Assembly (NCBI GenBank): GCA_030432595.1
Contig: JAUIGU010000001.1
Location: forward strand, 186,001-250,000
Direction of reading: 5' to 3'
Length of the DNA: 64,000 nucleotides
Source of the DNA: Phycisphaerae bacterium
Lineage (GTDB): Bacteria > Planctomycetota > Phycisphaerae > Phycisphaerales > Phycisphaeraceae
In this document: positions 15,878 through 24,692 of the stretch, piece by piece
Layout of the letters: every line of letters starts with the position of its first letter
Numbering within the stretch: position 1 is the first letter of the stretch
Notes under the pieces: generated by a model
Database searches by the model: none
What the model was told of the DNA's origin: nothing
What the model saw: the letters and a program-made list of their open reading frames with translations, nothing else
Position numbers and translations under genes: made by a program

Positions 15878-16843
15878 TCAAAAGTCCACCCGCCCGCCGA
15901 CCCGGAAATACGCCGCATCATCCAACTCGCGCACCGTGTCGGTATCCCGCAGATCAAACCCGCGCTCGAACTCCTGGTCGAACGCGAACCCGCCGGCGAT
16001 CACCAGCGAGGTCTGCTCGGTCACGCCCAGCTCGACGCCGCCCTCGACCTTCTGGGCCGTGTAGAACAGCCGGCGGTCGCTGTCGTCGTCCGCGACATGG
16101 AAGCCCTCGCCGTCCCCACCGTAGCTGGTAAACAGCCGCACGTTGTCCTGCAGCGCGTACGTCGCCCGGGCGTTGAAGGCGATGCCCGCCACACCCGCCT
16201 GGATCGTCCATCGCTCGTCGGGCGTCCACACGATCTGGTTCACCGGGAAGCCCAGCGCCAGCGTCAGCGTCTCCGAATAACGCGTCTGGTACAGGATCGA
16301 CGGCAGCGGCAAATCAGGGAACACCACGCGGTTGCCGTCGAAATCCACGCCGACCAGCAGCGTGGACTTCTCGTCGAGCTGGGTGTTGGCGAAGACCGAG
16401 CCCAGGGCGTACCACCCGTCGCCGTCGCCGAAGGGGTTGGACGAGGCGTGCCCGACGCCCAGCGTCGCGCCCCACTCCCAGCCGTGATCGAAGGCCTCGA
16501 ACCCGCCGAGCTTCGCGCCCACCGCCACCGCCGAGCTGTGCAAACGCTCGGGCAGCAGCGGGTCGGCGGTATCGAGTTCGAGGTGGATCACGTCGAAACC
16601 GATCGTGAACGCGTGGTCTGATTCCCGGTCGGGACGAACACGCCCGGCAAACCGCGCGAAAGTCAGGTCCAGGTCGGCGGTGGTGCCGTCGAGGTCGGTG
16701 TTGAATCCCGAGACCCCGCCGCCGATGTCCAGCGGGCTGTCCGCCCGCCAGGGCTTGGTCATCAGGGCCAGGTCGGTCTGAGCGAATCCTGTTGAAACCA
16801 TCATCAAAAGCACACAAGTCGTCGCGGCGAAGATACGGAGCAT
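15878..16843 (-). CDS. Exported outer-membrane beta-barrel-like protein
   Basis: A 321-residue protein with a signal peptide (hydrophobic residues 4-18, cleavage after GFAQ). The rest is alternating amphipathic strands rich in Gly and aromatic residues and ends in phenylalanine (GGRVDF), as outer-membrane barrels do. The layout resembles the DUF6268 family, but I cannot confirm that. AGGG lies about 5 bases before the ATG. It is the first gene of a pair with the ZIP transporter. Confidence 0.7.
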   Translation of the reverse strand: MLRIFAATTCVLLMMVSTGFAQTDLALMTKPWRADSPLDIGGGVSGFNTDLDGTTADLDLTFARFAGRVRPDRESDHAFTIGFDVIHLELDTADPLLPERLHSSAVAVGAKLGGFEAFDHGWEWGATLGVGHASSNPFGDGDGWYALGSVFANTQLDEKSTLLVGVDFDGNRVVFPDLPLPSILYQTRYSETLTLALGFPVNQIVWTPDERWTIQAGVAGIAFNARATYALQDNVRLFTSYGGDGEGFHVADDDSDRRLFYTAQKVEGGVELGVTEQTSLVIAGGFAFDQEFERGFDLRDTDTVRELDDAAYFRVGGRVDF

Positions 16844-17045
16844 GGTTTCCCTTTCGGTGTTTCCGAACGACGGTAGACAAACCCACAGACGCGGAGGAGC
16901 AGAGACCGCAGAGCAGATAAAGGAATCAAACCACGAATTCAGGATACCCGCCGCCGAGAGATTGACCCAGCGTCCGCCCCACGAAGCGTCACGCCGACCT
17001 TTGCGGGCTCCGCCTCTCGGGGTTTGTGCGTTTGTTTCACGGTCT

Positions 17046-18155
17046 TCAAGCCCACTTCCGCACCGCCACGCGCGTCCCGCCGTCTTCCGCCGAGCGTTCG
17101 CACGCGTCCAGATACGCCTGCACCTGCGCCCCGCGCACCACGTCCGCCTGATCGTTCTCCCCCGTCTGGATCGAACGCACGAACCGCTCGTAGTTGTTCG
17201 GCGTCTTCGGCACCTCGGTCTCCGTCCACTCGTTCTTCTTCGCCGCCTGCCCCAAACACGTCCGCAGCTTCGTGAAACCCCGCTCCAGGTCGATCTCGAC
17301 CGCGCCCTCCGTGCCGTACACGCCCAGCGCGACCTGGTTCGGATGGCCGACCGCCCAGCGCGTGCTCTGCACGCACCCGAACCCGCCGTTTTCCAGTTCC
17401 AGCTCGATGACCACCGAGTCGTTGGCGTTGAGCTTCCTGCCTTCGTAGCTGGTCAGCAGTTCGCGTGTCTCGGGATGGACCTTCGGGAAGGTTTTGGCGG
17501 TGCAGCGCAACGCCTTGGCGTCGCCAGCGATGGCGGTGGTGAAGTCGAGGATGTGGCAGCCGATGTCGCCGAGCGTGCCGCCCGCCGCCTTGCCGCCGGG
17601 CTTGCCGTGGATGGTGGGGATCTGCTGCCGCCACAGCCAGCCCTCGCTGAGCGGGCTGCCCCACGCGCTGTTGGCCAGCCACGCCTGCATGTACCGCCCG
17701 TCGCAATGGCGGATGTGCCCGAGCTTCCCCGCCGCCGCGACCTTCATGGCTTCCTGGAACGCCGACGAATCGCGGTAGCTGAAGTTGATCATGTGGATCG
17801 TGCCGTGCTTGTCCGCCGCCGCCTGCGCCGCCTTCGCGACCTTCCGCGCGTCGGACAGGTTCGTCGTCAACGGCTTCTCACACAGCAGGTGCTTCCCCGC
17901 GTCGAGCGCCCGCACCGCCAACTCCGCATGAAACGCGTCCGGCGTCACCACCGACACCGAATCACACCCGTCCAGCAACGCCTCCACCGACTCGAACACG
18001 TGCTTCACCCCGTGCTTCTCCGCGTACCCCGCCGCCCGCTCGGCCACGACGTCGAAACACCCGAACAACGCGACGCCTTCGATCGCTTTGAACCGCTCCG
18101 CGTGCGCGTTGGCCATCCCCCCGGTGCCGATGATGCCGTGTTTGAGGTGGGCCAT
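17046..18155 (-). CDS. Gfo/Idh/MocA-family oxidoreductase
   Basis: A 369-residue NAD(P)-dependent dehydrogenase. The N-terminal dinucleotide motif is HGIIGTGGMANAHAERF, the catalytic Lys motif is LLCEKPLTTN, and GDIGCHILDF is in the C-terminal domain. Such enzymes usually act on sugars or inositols; the substrate is unknown. I start at ATG 18155 because the longer frame has no family-like residues. No Shine-Dalgarno is present; TACGCT lies 7 bases before the ATG (18163-18168), consistent with a leaderless transcript. Confidence 0.85.
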   Translation of the reverse strand: MAHLKHGIIGTGGMANAHAERFKAIEGVALFGCFDVVAERAAGYAEKHGVKHVFESVEALLDGCDSVSVVTPDAFHAELAVRALDAGKHLLCEKPLTTNLSDARKVAKAAQAAADKHGTIHMINFSYRDSSAFQEAMKVAAAGKLGHIRHCDGRYMQAWLANSAWGSPLSEGWLWRQQIPTIHGKPGGKAAGGTLGDIGCHILDFTTAIAGDAKALRCTAKTFPKVHPETRELLTSYEGRKLNANDSVVIELELENGGFGCVQSTRWAVGHPNQVALGVYGTEGAVEIDLERGFTKLRTCLGQAAKKNEWTETEVPKTPNNYERFVRSIQTGENDQADVVRGAQVQAYLDACERSAEDGGTRVAVRKWA

Positions 18156-18248
18156 GGCGGAAAGCGTAATGGGGAAGTTTTCCCGTTGCAGCCGTCGTGT
18201 GCGTGCAGGCATCGCTGAGCAGATCGACCGTGGTTTTCTCCGCAGATC

Positions 18249-18433
18249 GCCTGCGCGGCGGGCGGCAGAGCGACACCCCCTGCACCCCCGAGAAACCAAG
18301 GCGGACCGTGATCCGGCTCAACTCACCGCGCTTGGCGACACGAAAACACTCGCGTCAACGAAGCAAAGTATCGAAGATGCACGCCGCTGCTTCGGGGTGC
18401 AGGGGCAGAGCCCATGCCGCTCGCCGCGCAGGC
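18249..18433. repeat. Intergenic segment bounded by ~43-base imperfect inverted repeats
   Basis: GCCTGCGCGGCG (18249-18260) is repeated inverted at 18422-18433, and CCCCTGCACCCC (from 18277) inverted at 18393-18405; the bases between the blocks are partly complementary. The arms therefore extend over about 43 bases each with several mismatches around a core of roughly 100 bases. This takes up most of the 308-base gap between pgk and the oxidoreductase, which contains no gene. It may be a small non-autonomous element or a decayed one. Confidence 0.5.
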
Positions 18434-18463
18434 GCACGCTGACCGATACCAGCGAAAAACCCT

Positions 18464-19657
18464 TCATTTCTCGTCCAGCAGCTCGACGCTGTCGAACGTC
18501 TTGCCCTCGAGCATCTCCAGCGACGCGCCGCCACCGGTGCTGACGTGGGTGACCTGGTCGGCGAAACCGAGTTGTTCGATCGCCGCCGCGCTGTCGCCGC
18601 CGCCGATGATGCTCGTCGCGTCAGAGTCGGCGATGGCCTGGGCGACGGCCTTGGTGCCTTCGTCGAAGGGCGGCATCTCGAACACGCCCATCGGGCCGTT
18701 CCACACCACGGTCTTGGCGTTGCGGACGATTGTCGCGTAGTGCTGTGCGGTCTCGGGGCCGATGTCCAGGCCTTCGTAGCCGTCGGGGATCTCGCCGGCC
18801 TTGACGACCTTTTTGTTGCAGTCGCCGGAGAAGTCGTCGCCGGCGTGGGTGTCGGTGGGCAGCACCAGCTTGTCGCCGCCCTTTTCGATCAGGCTCTTCG
18901 CCAGTTTGACCTTGTCTTTCTCGACCAGCGAGCCGCCGACCTTGCCGCCCTGCGCGAGCGAGAACGTGTACGCCATCGCCCCGCCGATGAGGACCTGGTC
19001 GCAGACGCCCAGCAGGTTGTCGATGACGTTGATCTTGTCGGAGACCTTTGCCCCGCCGAGGATCGCGACGAACGGGCGCTGCGGGTTCGCGAGGGTGTCG
19101 GACAAATACTGGATTTCTTTTTCGACGAGGAAGCCGACGACGGCGGGCTTGCCTTGCTCTTTCATCTTCCGGGGGACGGCGTACATCGAGGCCTCGGTGC
19201 GGTGGCACGTGCCGAAGGCATTGTTGCAATACACGTCGCCGAAGCCCGCGAGCGTGTTGACGTAGGCGTCGTCGTCGCCCTTCTTCTCGCCGGCGTTGAA
19301 ACGGACGTTTTCGAGCACGATCACCCGGCCCGGGCGGATCGCGTTGACGCGGTTGCTCGCGTCGGGCCCGGCGGTGTCGGCGGCGAGCTCGACGTCGGCG
19401 TCGATCAGCTCGCCGAGCTTGTCCGCCGCGGGCTTGAGCGAGAACTTGGGGTCGGGCGCGCCCTTGGGCCGGCCCAGGTGCGACATCAGCACCACCGCCC
19501 CGCCCGCGTCGAGCACGTGCTGGATCGTCGGGATCGCCATGCGGATGCGGCGGTCGTCGGTGACGCCCCCGGAATCATCCAGGGGCACGTTGAAATCGAC
19601 GCGCATGAGCACGGTCTTGCCGGCGACGTCGAGGTCGGCGATGGTCTTCTTGGGCAC
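18464..19657 (-). CDS. pgk: Phosphoglycerate kinase
   Basis: A 397-residue glycolytic enzyme transferring phosphate from 1,3-bisphosphoglycerate to ADP. The substrate-binding RVDFNVPLD and SHLGRPKG, the hinge region and the nucleotide-binding [11 protein letters not shown] near the C-terminus are all present, and the length is normal. The start is GTG 19657 with AGGAG (19665-19669) seven bases upstream. No glycolytic neighbour is present. Confidence 0.96.
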   Translation of the reverse strand: MPKKTIADLDVAGKTVLMRVDFNVPLDDSGGVTDDRRIRMAIPTIQHVLDAGGAVVLMSHLGRPKGAPDPKFSLKPAADKLGELIDADVELAADTAGPDASNRVNAIRPGRVIVLENVRFNAGEKKGDDDAYVNTLAGFGDVYCNNAFGTCHRTEASMYAVPRKMKEQGKPAVVGFLVEKEIQYLSDTLANPQRPFVAILGGAKVSDKINVIDNLLGVCDQVLIGGAMAYTFSLAQGGKVGGSLVEKDKVKLAKSLIEKGGDKLVLPTDTHAGDDFSGDCNKKVVKAGEIPDGYEGLDIGPETAQHYATIVRNAKTVVWNGPMGVFEMPPFDEGTKAVAQAIADSDATSIIGGGDSAAAIEQLGFADQVTHVSTGGGASLEMLEGKTFDSVELLDEK

Positions 19658-19734
19658 GGGGGAACTCCTAAAGGTCGTTGCCCGCATGGTAAAGCCCGCG
19701 ACCGGTCATCGCATCGATCAGCGAGCTCACGCTC

Positions 19735-20199
19735 TCAGAAGCCGCCCATCAACTCTTCCAACGACCGATTGATCGCGCGGATGATCCGGCCCTTCAATCC
19801 GGTCAGCGGCGCGTAGCGATCGAGCTCATCCTTTCGCGTCAGGTGCCGACGAACTTTCTCGATCTCGACCAGGTCTTCCGCGTCGAGCCAAAGCCCCTTA
19901 CATTTCCGGCACATCTCGACGTTGGCCCAGGTCTGCGGGTAGGCGAACGCGAACATCCACGCCTCGTCCACGGGACACCGCCGCCGACTCATTTTTGCGT
20001 CGTCCGCCACGTTCAGGTCCTTGGCGGCGACGTCCAGCACGCGTTCGAGTTCGCGGGCGTCGAACCACAGACCCCCACATCGCGGGCAGCGGTCGAGCTC
20101 GATCTCACGCCCGGTGTGTTTGCCGCGGACGCGCTGCGGCTCCAGTTCGGCGTCGTCGCACGCCGGGCAGCGCAGCACCGGTTCGTCGCCGCGACGCAT
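19735..20199 (-). CDS. Double zinc-ribbon protein (zf-TFIIB type)
   Basis: A 154-residue protein with two TFIIB-like zinc ribbons: CPAC followed by CPRCGGLWFDARELE, then CPVD followed by CRKCKGLWLDAEDLVEIE. In the second ribbon one Cys position reads CPVD, so it may be degenerate. The start is ATG 20199 with GGGAG six bases upstream; it overlaps the stop of the TPM gene (TGATG), so translation is coupled. A basic C-terminal tail ends in EELMGGF. Function is unknown; ribbon proteins of this kind are often in membrane-linked operons. Confidence 0.75.
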   Translation of the reverse strand: MRRGDEPVLRCPACDDAELEPQRVRGKHTGREIELDRCPRCGGLWFDARELERVLDVAAKDLNVADDAKMSRRRCPVDEAWMFAFAYPQTWANVEMCRKCKGLWLDAEDLVEIEKVRRHLTRKDELDRYAPLTGLKGRIIRAINRSLEELMGGF

Positions 20200-21071
20200 C
20201 ACCAGCTCCCCGACGCACCGCCGCCGCCCGAGAACCCCACGCCGAAGCCCCCGCCAAACCCGCCGGAACTCCAGGAACCACTACTGGAACCGCCGCCCGA
20301 CTCGCCGACGTGACGTGCCACGATCCAACCGGTCCGCGCCAGCCAGAGCAGGATGACGATGATGACGCCCACGACGACCCAGCCCCAGCCGCGCTTGCCG
20401 TGGCGGAAGAGGCTGACCGCCACCGCGGCGAGCAGAGGCAACGCCACCACCGCCGCGATGATCGTTCCGGGCGTCAATGACCGCCAGCCGTCGCTCAAGG
20501 TCGCGACGCCTCCGGTCTCTGCGGACAACCCCGTGTCATCCATCCCGGCAAAGGCCGAGATGATTGCGACAACGCCGGCGGTGATCCCGCCCGCGTAGTC
20601 GCCACGCTTGAACGCCGGCACGATCCGTCGCTGCATGATCCGGTCGGCGTCCGCGTCCCGAGAGCGCCCGTGGCCGGCCCCCAGTTCGATCCGCGCCTCA
20701 CGGTCGCCGACCGCCACCAACAGCAACACCCCATTGTTGTCCGGCATGTTGCCCACGCCGTAAGCGTCGAACAACCCGGTCGCAAACCGCTCGATGGTGG
20801 TCGCGCCGGTGTTGGGGTAGTCGTGGATCGATTCGATCGTCACGACCGCGACTTCCAAGCCGGCCTCTTCTTCCGCTTTCCAGAGGCTCTGCTCGATGCG
20901 CTCTTCCTGATCCACCGACAAGACGCCTGCCAAATCAGTGACGTAACCCGCATCCGGGTTCGGGTACGGGGCGAAACTGGCAGGCGTCGCGTTTTGCGAC
21001 AGCGTCGTGCCGGCCAAACACCATGATGCCAACAAAGCCAAGACACAGACAGGCAAGCAGTGGTTACGCAT
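20199..21071 (-). CDS. TPM-domain membrane protein (YgcG type)
   Basis: A 290-residue protein with a signal peptide (cleavage around residue 25), a periplasmic TPM domain (about 40-180; GYVTDLAGVLS, NNGVLLLVAVGDREARIELG, IVPAFKRGDYAGGI), a transmembrane region around residues 212-255 and a Gly/Ser-rich tail ending SGGGGASGSW. This is the YgcG architecture, usually next to LemA and of unknown enzymology. It overlaps the upstream TPM gene by 8 bases and the downstream zinc-ribbon gene, so the three form one operon. Confidence 0.85.
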   Translation of the reverse strand: MRNHCLPVCVLALLASWCLAGTTLSQNATPASFAPYPNPDAGYVTDLAGVLSVDQEERIEQSLWKAEEEAGLEVAVVTIESIHDYPNTGATTIERFATGLFDAYGVGNMPDNNGVLLLVAVGDREARIELGAGHGRSRDADADRIMQRRIVPAFKRGDYAGGITAGVVAIISAFAGMDDTGLSAETGGVATLSDGWRSLTPGTIIAAVVALPLLAAVAVSLFRHGKRGWGWVVVGVIIVILLWLARTGWIVARHVGESGGGSSSGSWSSGGFGGGFGVGFSGGGGASGSW

Positions 21072-21525
21072 CGGTCACCACCTCGTTGCTCAATTCGTTC
21101 TTCGGTGTGTCGTCCGGCGGAAAGTGTTCCGCCAGTACGTCCGCGATCCGTTCGATCCCCGCGACCAGACCTCGCTCGAAATCACCCTTGCGGAAAGCCT
21201 CCACCATGACGTCACGGGTTTCGTCCCAGAAAATCTGGTCAACCTTTGTGTCGATGGCGGTGTCTCCGTGGATCAACAATTCACGGTTCGCCTGCACCAA
21301 GAGGATCATCACCGCGTTGCGGCCAGAGGTTTTGTCTAGCTCCAGCCGGTGAAACACCCGCGCCGCCGTCCGGTCAATCCGGTCCCACCCGTGCCGGCGG
21401 ATCACGACTTTCAATTCGGCGGAGGTTCGTTGCTCCGCCCGCGTCACGGCTGACGCCACCGCTTCGCGCTGCGACGCAGAGAGCAGCGACAAATGACCCT
21501 TCACGACGAAACCGGAACCCGCCAT
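21064..21525 (-). CDS. Soluble TPM-domain protein
   Basis: A 153-residue protein consisting of one TPM domain (TSAELKVVIRRHGW, NAVMILLVQANRELLIHGD, VEAFRKGDFERGLVAGIERI) without a signal peptide. It is the first gene of the TPM/TPM/zinc-ribbon operon. The start ATG 21525 has no Shine-Dalgarno but TACGCT lies 7 bases upstream (21533-21538), the same hexamer and spacing as for the oxidoreductase at 18155. LemA, the usual partner, is not encoded nearby. Confidence 0.8.
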   Translation of the reverse strand: MAGSGFVVKGHLSLLSASQREAVASAVTRAEQRTSAELKVVIRRHGWDRIDRTAARVFHRLELDKTSGRNAVMILLVQANRELLIHGDTAIDTKVDQIFWDETRDVMVEAFRKGDFERGLVAGIERIADVLAEHFPPDDTPKNELSNEVVTDA

Positions 21526-21623
21526 GCATACCAGCGTATCAGGCAATAACCGGCATCCGTGGGATTAAGAACGCACAAAAACGCAAGGCCGCATTCCATG
21601 ACTATCCAGCCGCCGTGCGGCGC

Positions 21624-22835
21624 TCACCAGAACCGGCTCACCCTTAACGTCCGCAGGGACTCGATCAGTCGGCCGTGTTGTTGCTCGACCTGGTCGGCCG
21701 GGCCCCACGCCTCGACGGCGTAGACGTAATCGTCCGTGGCGGAGAGCCCGACGAAGTAGCCCAGGCGGTCCTTGCCCGCGGGCCGATTGCCGGTCATGAC
21801 GTAGCCGGGGTCGTTGTCGCGGATGGTGACGCGCTGGGCGGCGCTGATGGGCACGCCGAGCTCTTCGGTTAAACGGTCGCGGACCTGGTCGACCCAGAAG
21901 GAGGTGTCGGCTTGGTCGTAGTTGGCGTGGCGGGTCACCTTGAGCACGACCTGCCCGCGGTCGATGGCGAACACGCGGTAGTCCTGCTGGTAGAACCGCA
22001 CGAACCCTTCGGGCAAGTCGATGCGGGCGCCCTTGCCGATCCGGCTTTGCGCCTGCGGCAGCCGCGCGGCGCCGAAGGCCTCGCCGCCGACGGTGTTGAC
22101 CCACGGGAACGGCCGGACGCGCGTCGCCAGGCCGCTCGACGTGCCGCGCGGCGCGTTGAAGCGCACCGTGATCGTGCTGAGCGCGACCTGGTCCTTGAGG
22201 AAGCGCAGCTTGCCCTTGATGCGTTCGATTTCGGTGGTCAGACGGCCGAGCTCCTGCTCGATCTTGAGCGCGTCCTCGACCTTGTCCGCCTTTTCCAGCA
22301 GCGCCTTCATGCGTTCGCGCAAGGCTTCGAGGTTGTTGAGGCGGATGTCCAGGTCCAGAAGCTCCTCGGTGACGTCGGCGGCCTGGACGTTGCGGTCGGT
22401 GACCAGGCCGAGTTCCGCGACGGCGTCCATCGCGGCGTCGAACTGCGTGGCGGGCACGCGGATGGTGATCGCCTGGGCGGTGATGTTGGTGGCGTACCCG
22501 CCGAGCCGGTCGGCGAGCTGTTTGACGGCGTCGATCGCGCCGGCGGGGTCGGGGCTGAGCACGGTGAGTGCGCCGGTGTAGACGACCTGCCGCTGGACCT
22601 GCACGACGGTCTGCGCTTCGGGCTTGGGCGCGGCGAGCGCGGTGGTGGGGGCGGGTTCGTTGGCCACGCGTCCGCCGGCCGGGCCGGACAGGTCGCTCAT
22701 GGGCGCGGCCGACGCGGTGCGGCCGAGCATCACGCCGCTGCGTCCTTCCATGGCGGTTTGCGACGTGCATCCCGCCTGCGCGAAAACGAAAAGTCCGACC
22801 AACAACGGGCACCACCACGACTTGATCCGTTTCAT
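21624..22835 (-). CDS. DUF4349-domain lipoprotein
   Basis: A 403-residue protein. The first 22 residues form a lipoprotein signal (FAQAG before Cys23; -3 is Gln, so the lipobox is not ideal). From about residue 80 (VVYTGALTVLSPDPAGAIDAV) to 270 it matches DUF4349 in character: a beta-rich part, then a charged coiled coil (NNLEALRERMKALLEKADKV) and a return strand. The C-terminal ~120 residues are an extra domain. AGGG lies about 8 bases before ATG 22835. The role is unknown; an envelope-anchored scaffold is plausible. Confidence 0.75.
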   Translation of the reverse strand: MKRIKSWWCPLLVGLFVFAQAGCTSQTAMEGRSGVMLGRTASAAPMSDLSGPAGGRVANEPAPTTALAAPKPEAQTVVQVQRQVVYTGALTVLSPDPAGAIDAVKQLADRLGGYATNITAQAITIRVPATQFDAAMDAVAELGLVTDRNVQAADVTEELLDLDIRLNNLEALRERMKALLEKADKVEDALKIEQELGRLTTEIERIKGKLRFLKDQVALSTITVRFNAPRGTSSGLATRVRPFPWVNTVGGEAFGAARLPQAQSRIGKGARIDLPEGFVRFYQQDYRVFAIDRGQVVLKVTRHANYDQADTSFWVDQVRDRLTEELGVPISAAQRVTIRDNDPGYVMTGNRPAGKDRLGYFVGLSATDDYVYAVEAWGPADQVEQQHGRLIESLRTLRVSRFW

Positions 22836-22969
22836 GAGAAGCCCTCGGTTTAGAAAGGATGGAGAAGCCACCGCTGCCATCGCCCACGCGACCACCCCGC
22901 AGCACTGGCATTATGACGCCGCGGCGTCGGCAAAGTTCGCAGATCCCTGACGCGGGATACATTGCCCGC

Positions 22970-24310
22970 ATGCCCGACCCGCTCGCGACGCTCGTGGAGA
23001 TGCAGGAACGCCTGGGTGCCGTCACCTTCCCGTTCGGCCCGCCGGTCTGCGACGGCGTTGAAGGCGGTTCACCCGCGACGCAGCTCGAAGCCGTCGAGGA
23101 CTTCGGCCAGCCCGAGGCGGAGTACGCCGCGGTGCGTCGGCACGTGGGCGTCCTGCATCTGCCGTGGCGGCGCGTGCTGCCGATCACCGGGGCCGACGTC
23201 CGCGACTTTTTGCACCGCCTGCTCACGCAGGACATTAAAACCATGACCGGCGGGCAGACGCGGCGGGCGCTGTTGCTCGACCAGAAAGGCCGGATTCAAG
23301 CCGACACGCTCGTGCACTTCGGCGACGCGGAGACCTGGATCGAGCTCGACGCCTTCGACGCCGGCACGGTCCGTGACAAACTCGACGCGATGTTGTTCGC
23401 CGAGGACGTCACCCTCGGACCGACCACCGATGAAGATGGGCTACCCACCCGGCAATGCTTCGCGCTGCTGGGGCCGGCGTCGGTCGCGCTGTTGGAAGCG
23501 CTGCGCGTCGGGAAAGAAGACGATGAACAGGCCGGTCACCCGCCGTTGGCGACGCCGGACGTGACGCAGGTCGTGCGGCTTTCTGTACCGAACGCGGACA
23601 ACGAGGACGGCCGTGTTGAAATCGCGGTGTCGGTCACGCGGCGCGAGACCTGCGGGGTTATGGAGCTTCGGCTGTGGTGCCGGTCCGAGCACGCGCTGGC
23701 GTTGTACACGGCGCTGCTGGACGCGGCGGGGTACGAGGCGCTGCCGGCCCACGCTGGATCGGTCGCCGCGTCGGAGCCCGGAGCGTCAGCGACGGGTGCG
23801 GACCAGGCCGCGGCGTTCGCCGAGCGCCGCCGCGCGTCGCTGCGCGGCCGGCCCGTCGGCTGGTCGGCGTACAACACCGCCCGGCTCGAAGCGGGCACGC
23901 CCTTGTTCCACATCGACTTCGGCCCCGACTCGCTGCCTGCAGAGGCCGGCGTCGTCGAGCCAACCATCAGCTTCACCAAGGGCTGCTTCCCCGGCCAGGA
24001 AGCCGTCGCCCGCATGAAGAACCTCGGGCACCCCAAGAAGCTCATCGTCGGGCTCAAGCTCGACGCCGACACGGTCCCGCTGGCCGGCACACCCGTGTAC
24101 GAAACCGCCGACGCTGACGACCACGAACGCGTCATCGGCGGCGTCACCAGCTCGGCCGTCTCGCCGCTGTGGGGTCAGCAAGGCCTCGCGCTGGCGATGC
24201 TCCGCTGGGGTCGGCACGAGCCGGGCACCGCGGTCACGGTCGTCGCCGACGGCCAACGCACCCCCGCCACCGTCATCAACCACGCCGACTTCCCCGCGGC
24301 GGGAGCATGA
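22970..24310 (+). CDS. ygfZ: YgfZ/GcvT-type folate-binding protein
   Basis: A 446-residue tetrahydrofolate-binding protein of the family that supports iron-sulfur cluster enzymes. The YgfZ signature KGCFPGQEAVARM contains the conserved Cys, and the N-terminal RRALLLDQKGRIQADTLV is typical. It is longer than E. coli YgfZ (326), mostly through insertions around residues 170-300. It is not a true glycine-cleavage T protein, because the signature Cys motif is present. ATG 22970 has no Shine-Dalgarno; TACATT is 6 bases upstream (22958-22963). It diverges from the DUF4349 gene. Confidence 0.8.
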   Translation: MPDPLATLVEMQERLGAVTFPFGPPVCDGVEGGSPATQLEAVEDFGQPEAEYAAVRRHVGVLHLPWRRVLPITGADVRDFLHRLLTQDIKTMTGGQTRRALLLDQKGRIQADTLVHFGDAETWIELDAFDAGTVRDKLDAMLFAEDVTLGPTTDEDGLPTRQCFALLGPASVALLEALRVGKEDDEQAGHPPLATPDVTQVVRLSVPNADNEDGRVEIAVSVTRRETCGVMELRLWCRSEHALALYTALLDAAGYEALPAHAGSVAASEPGASATGADQAAAFAERRRASLRGRPVGWSAYNTARLEAGTPLFHIDFGPDSLPAEAGVVEPTISFTKGCFPGQEAVARMKNLGHPKKLIVGLKLDADTVPLAGTPVYETADADDHERVIGGVTSSAVSPLWGQQGLALAMLRWGRHEPGTAVTVVADGQRTPATVINHADFPAAGA

Positions 24311-24351
24311 CCGCGCGGCCATCGACTTGACCCTCTGACACGGAGGTCAAA
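24311..24351 (+). repeat. Copy A of a CTYGACC-N12-GGTCRAG hairpin repeat
   Basis: CTTGACC (24326-24332), 12 bases, then GGTCAA (24345-24350) form a hairpin directly after the ygfZ stop, preceded by CCGCGCGGCC. Copies B and C flank the next gene. Confidence 0.6.
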
Positions 24352-24469
24352 ACGAATGACGAAGCACGAGTGACAAAACGGGGGAACTGCTCGGCGTTTC
24401 GTCATTCGTCATTCGGATTTCGTCATTGGCCCAGACCCCGACCTCAAGGCTCAGACCCAGACCCAGAAC
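24352..24469. other. Intergenic spacer with short direct repeats
   Basis: Copies of CGTCATTCG and its relatives (24402-24428) and their inverted counterpart near 24353 (GAATGACGAAG) form a small imperfect inverted repeat. The stretch TCAGACCCAGACCCAGAA follows. The whole gap from 24311 to 24692 has no gene. Confidence 0.5.
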
Positions 24470-24515
24470 CGCGCGACCACCGACTCGACCCTTCCGCCCC
24501 AAGGTCGAGGCGGTT
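24470..24515 (+). repeat. Copy B of the CTYGACC-N12-GGTCRAG hairpin repeat
   Basis: CTCGACC (24484-24490), 12 bases, GGTCGAG (24503-24509), followed by GCGGTTTC. Compared with copy C the stem differs at one base on each arm and both changes keep pairing (T-A becomes C-G). Confidence 0.65.
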
Positions 24516-24692
24516 TCACCCCGGGCCAGCCGACCCAGCCCGCACGACCGGACGCCCGCCGGAGCAAAGGTTGCGAAACCCTTGACTTCTCCGCGGCCTG
24601 GGGTTTGTTTGTGGTCCGTGCCGGCGCGGGCCGGCCTACTCGCCCTACGCTGTTCGATGGTCACACCTTCCGGGGTGGACCTGGGAGACGCC

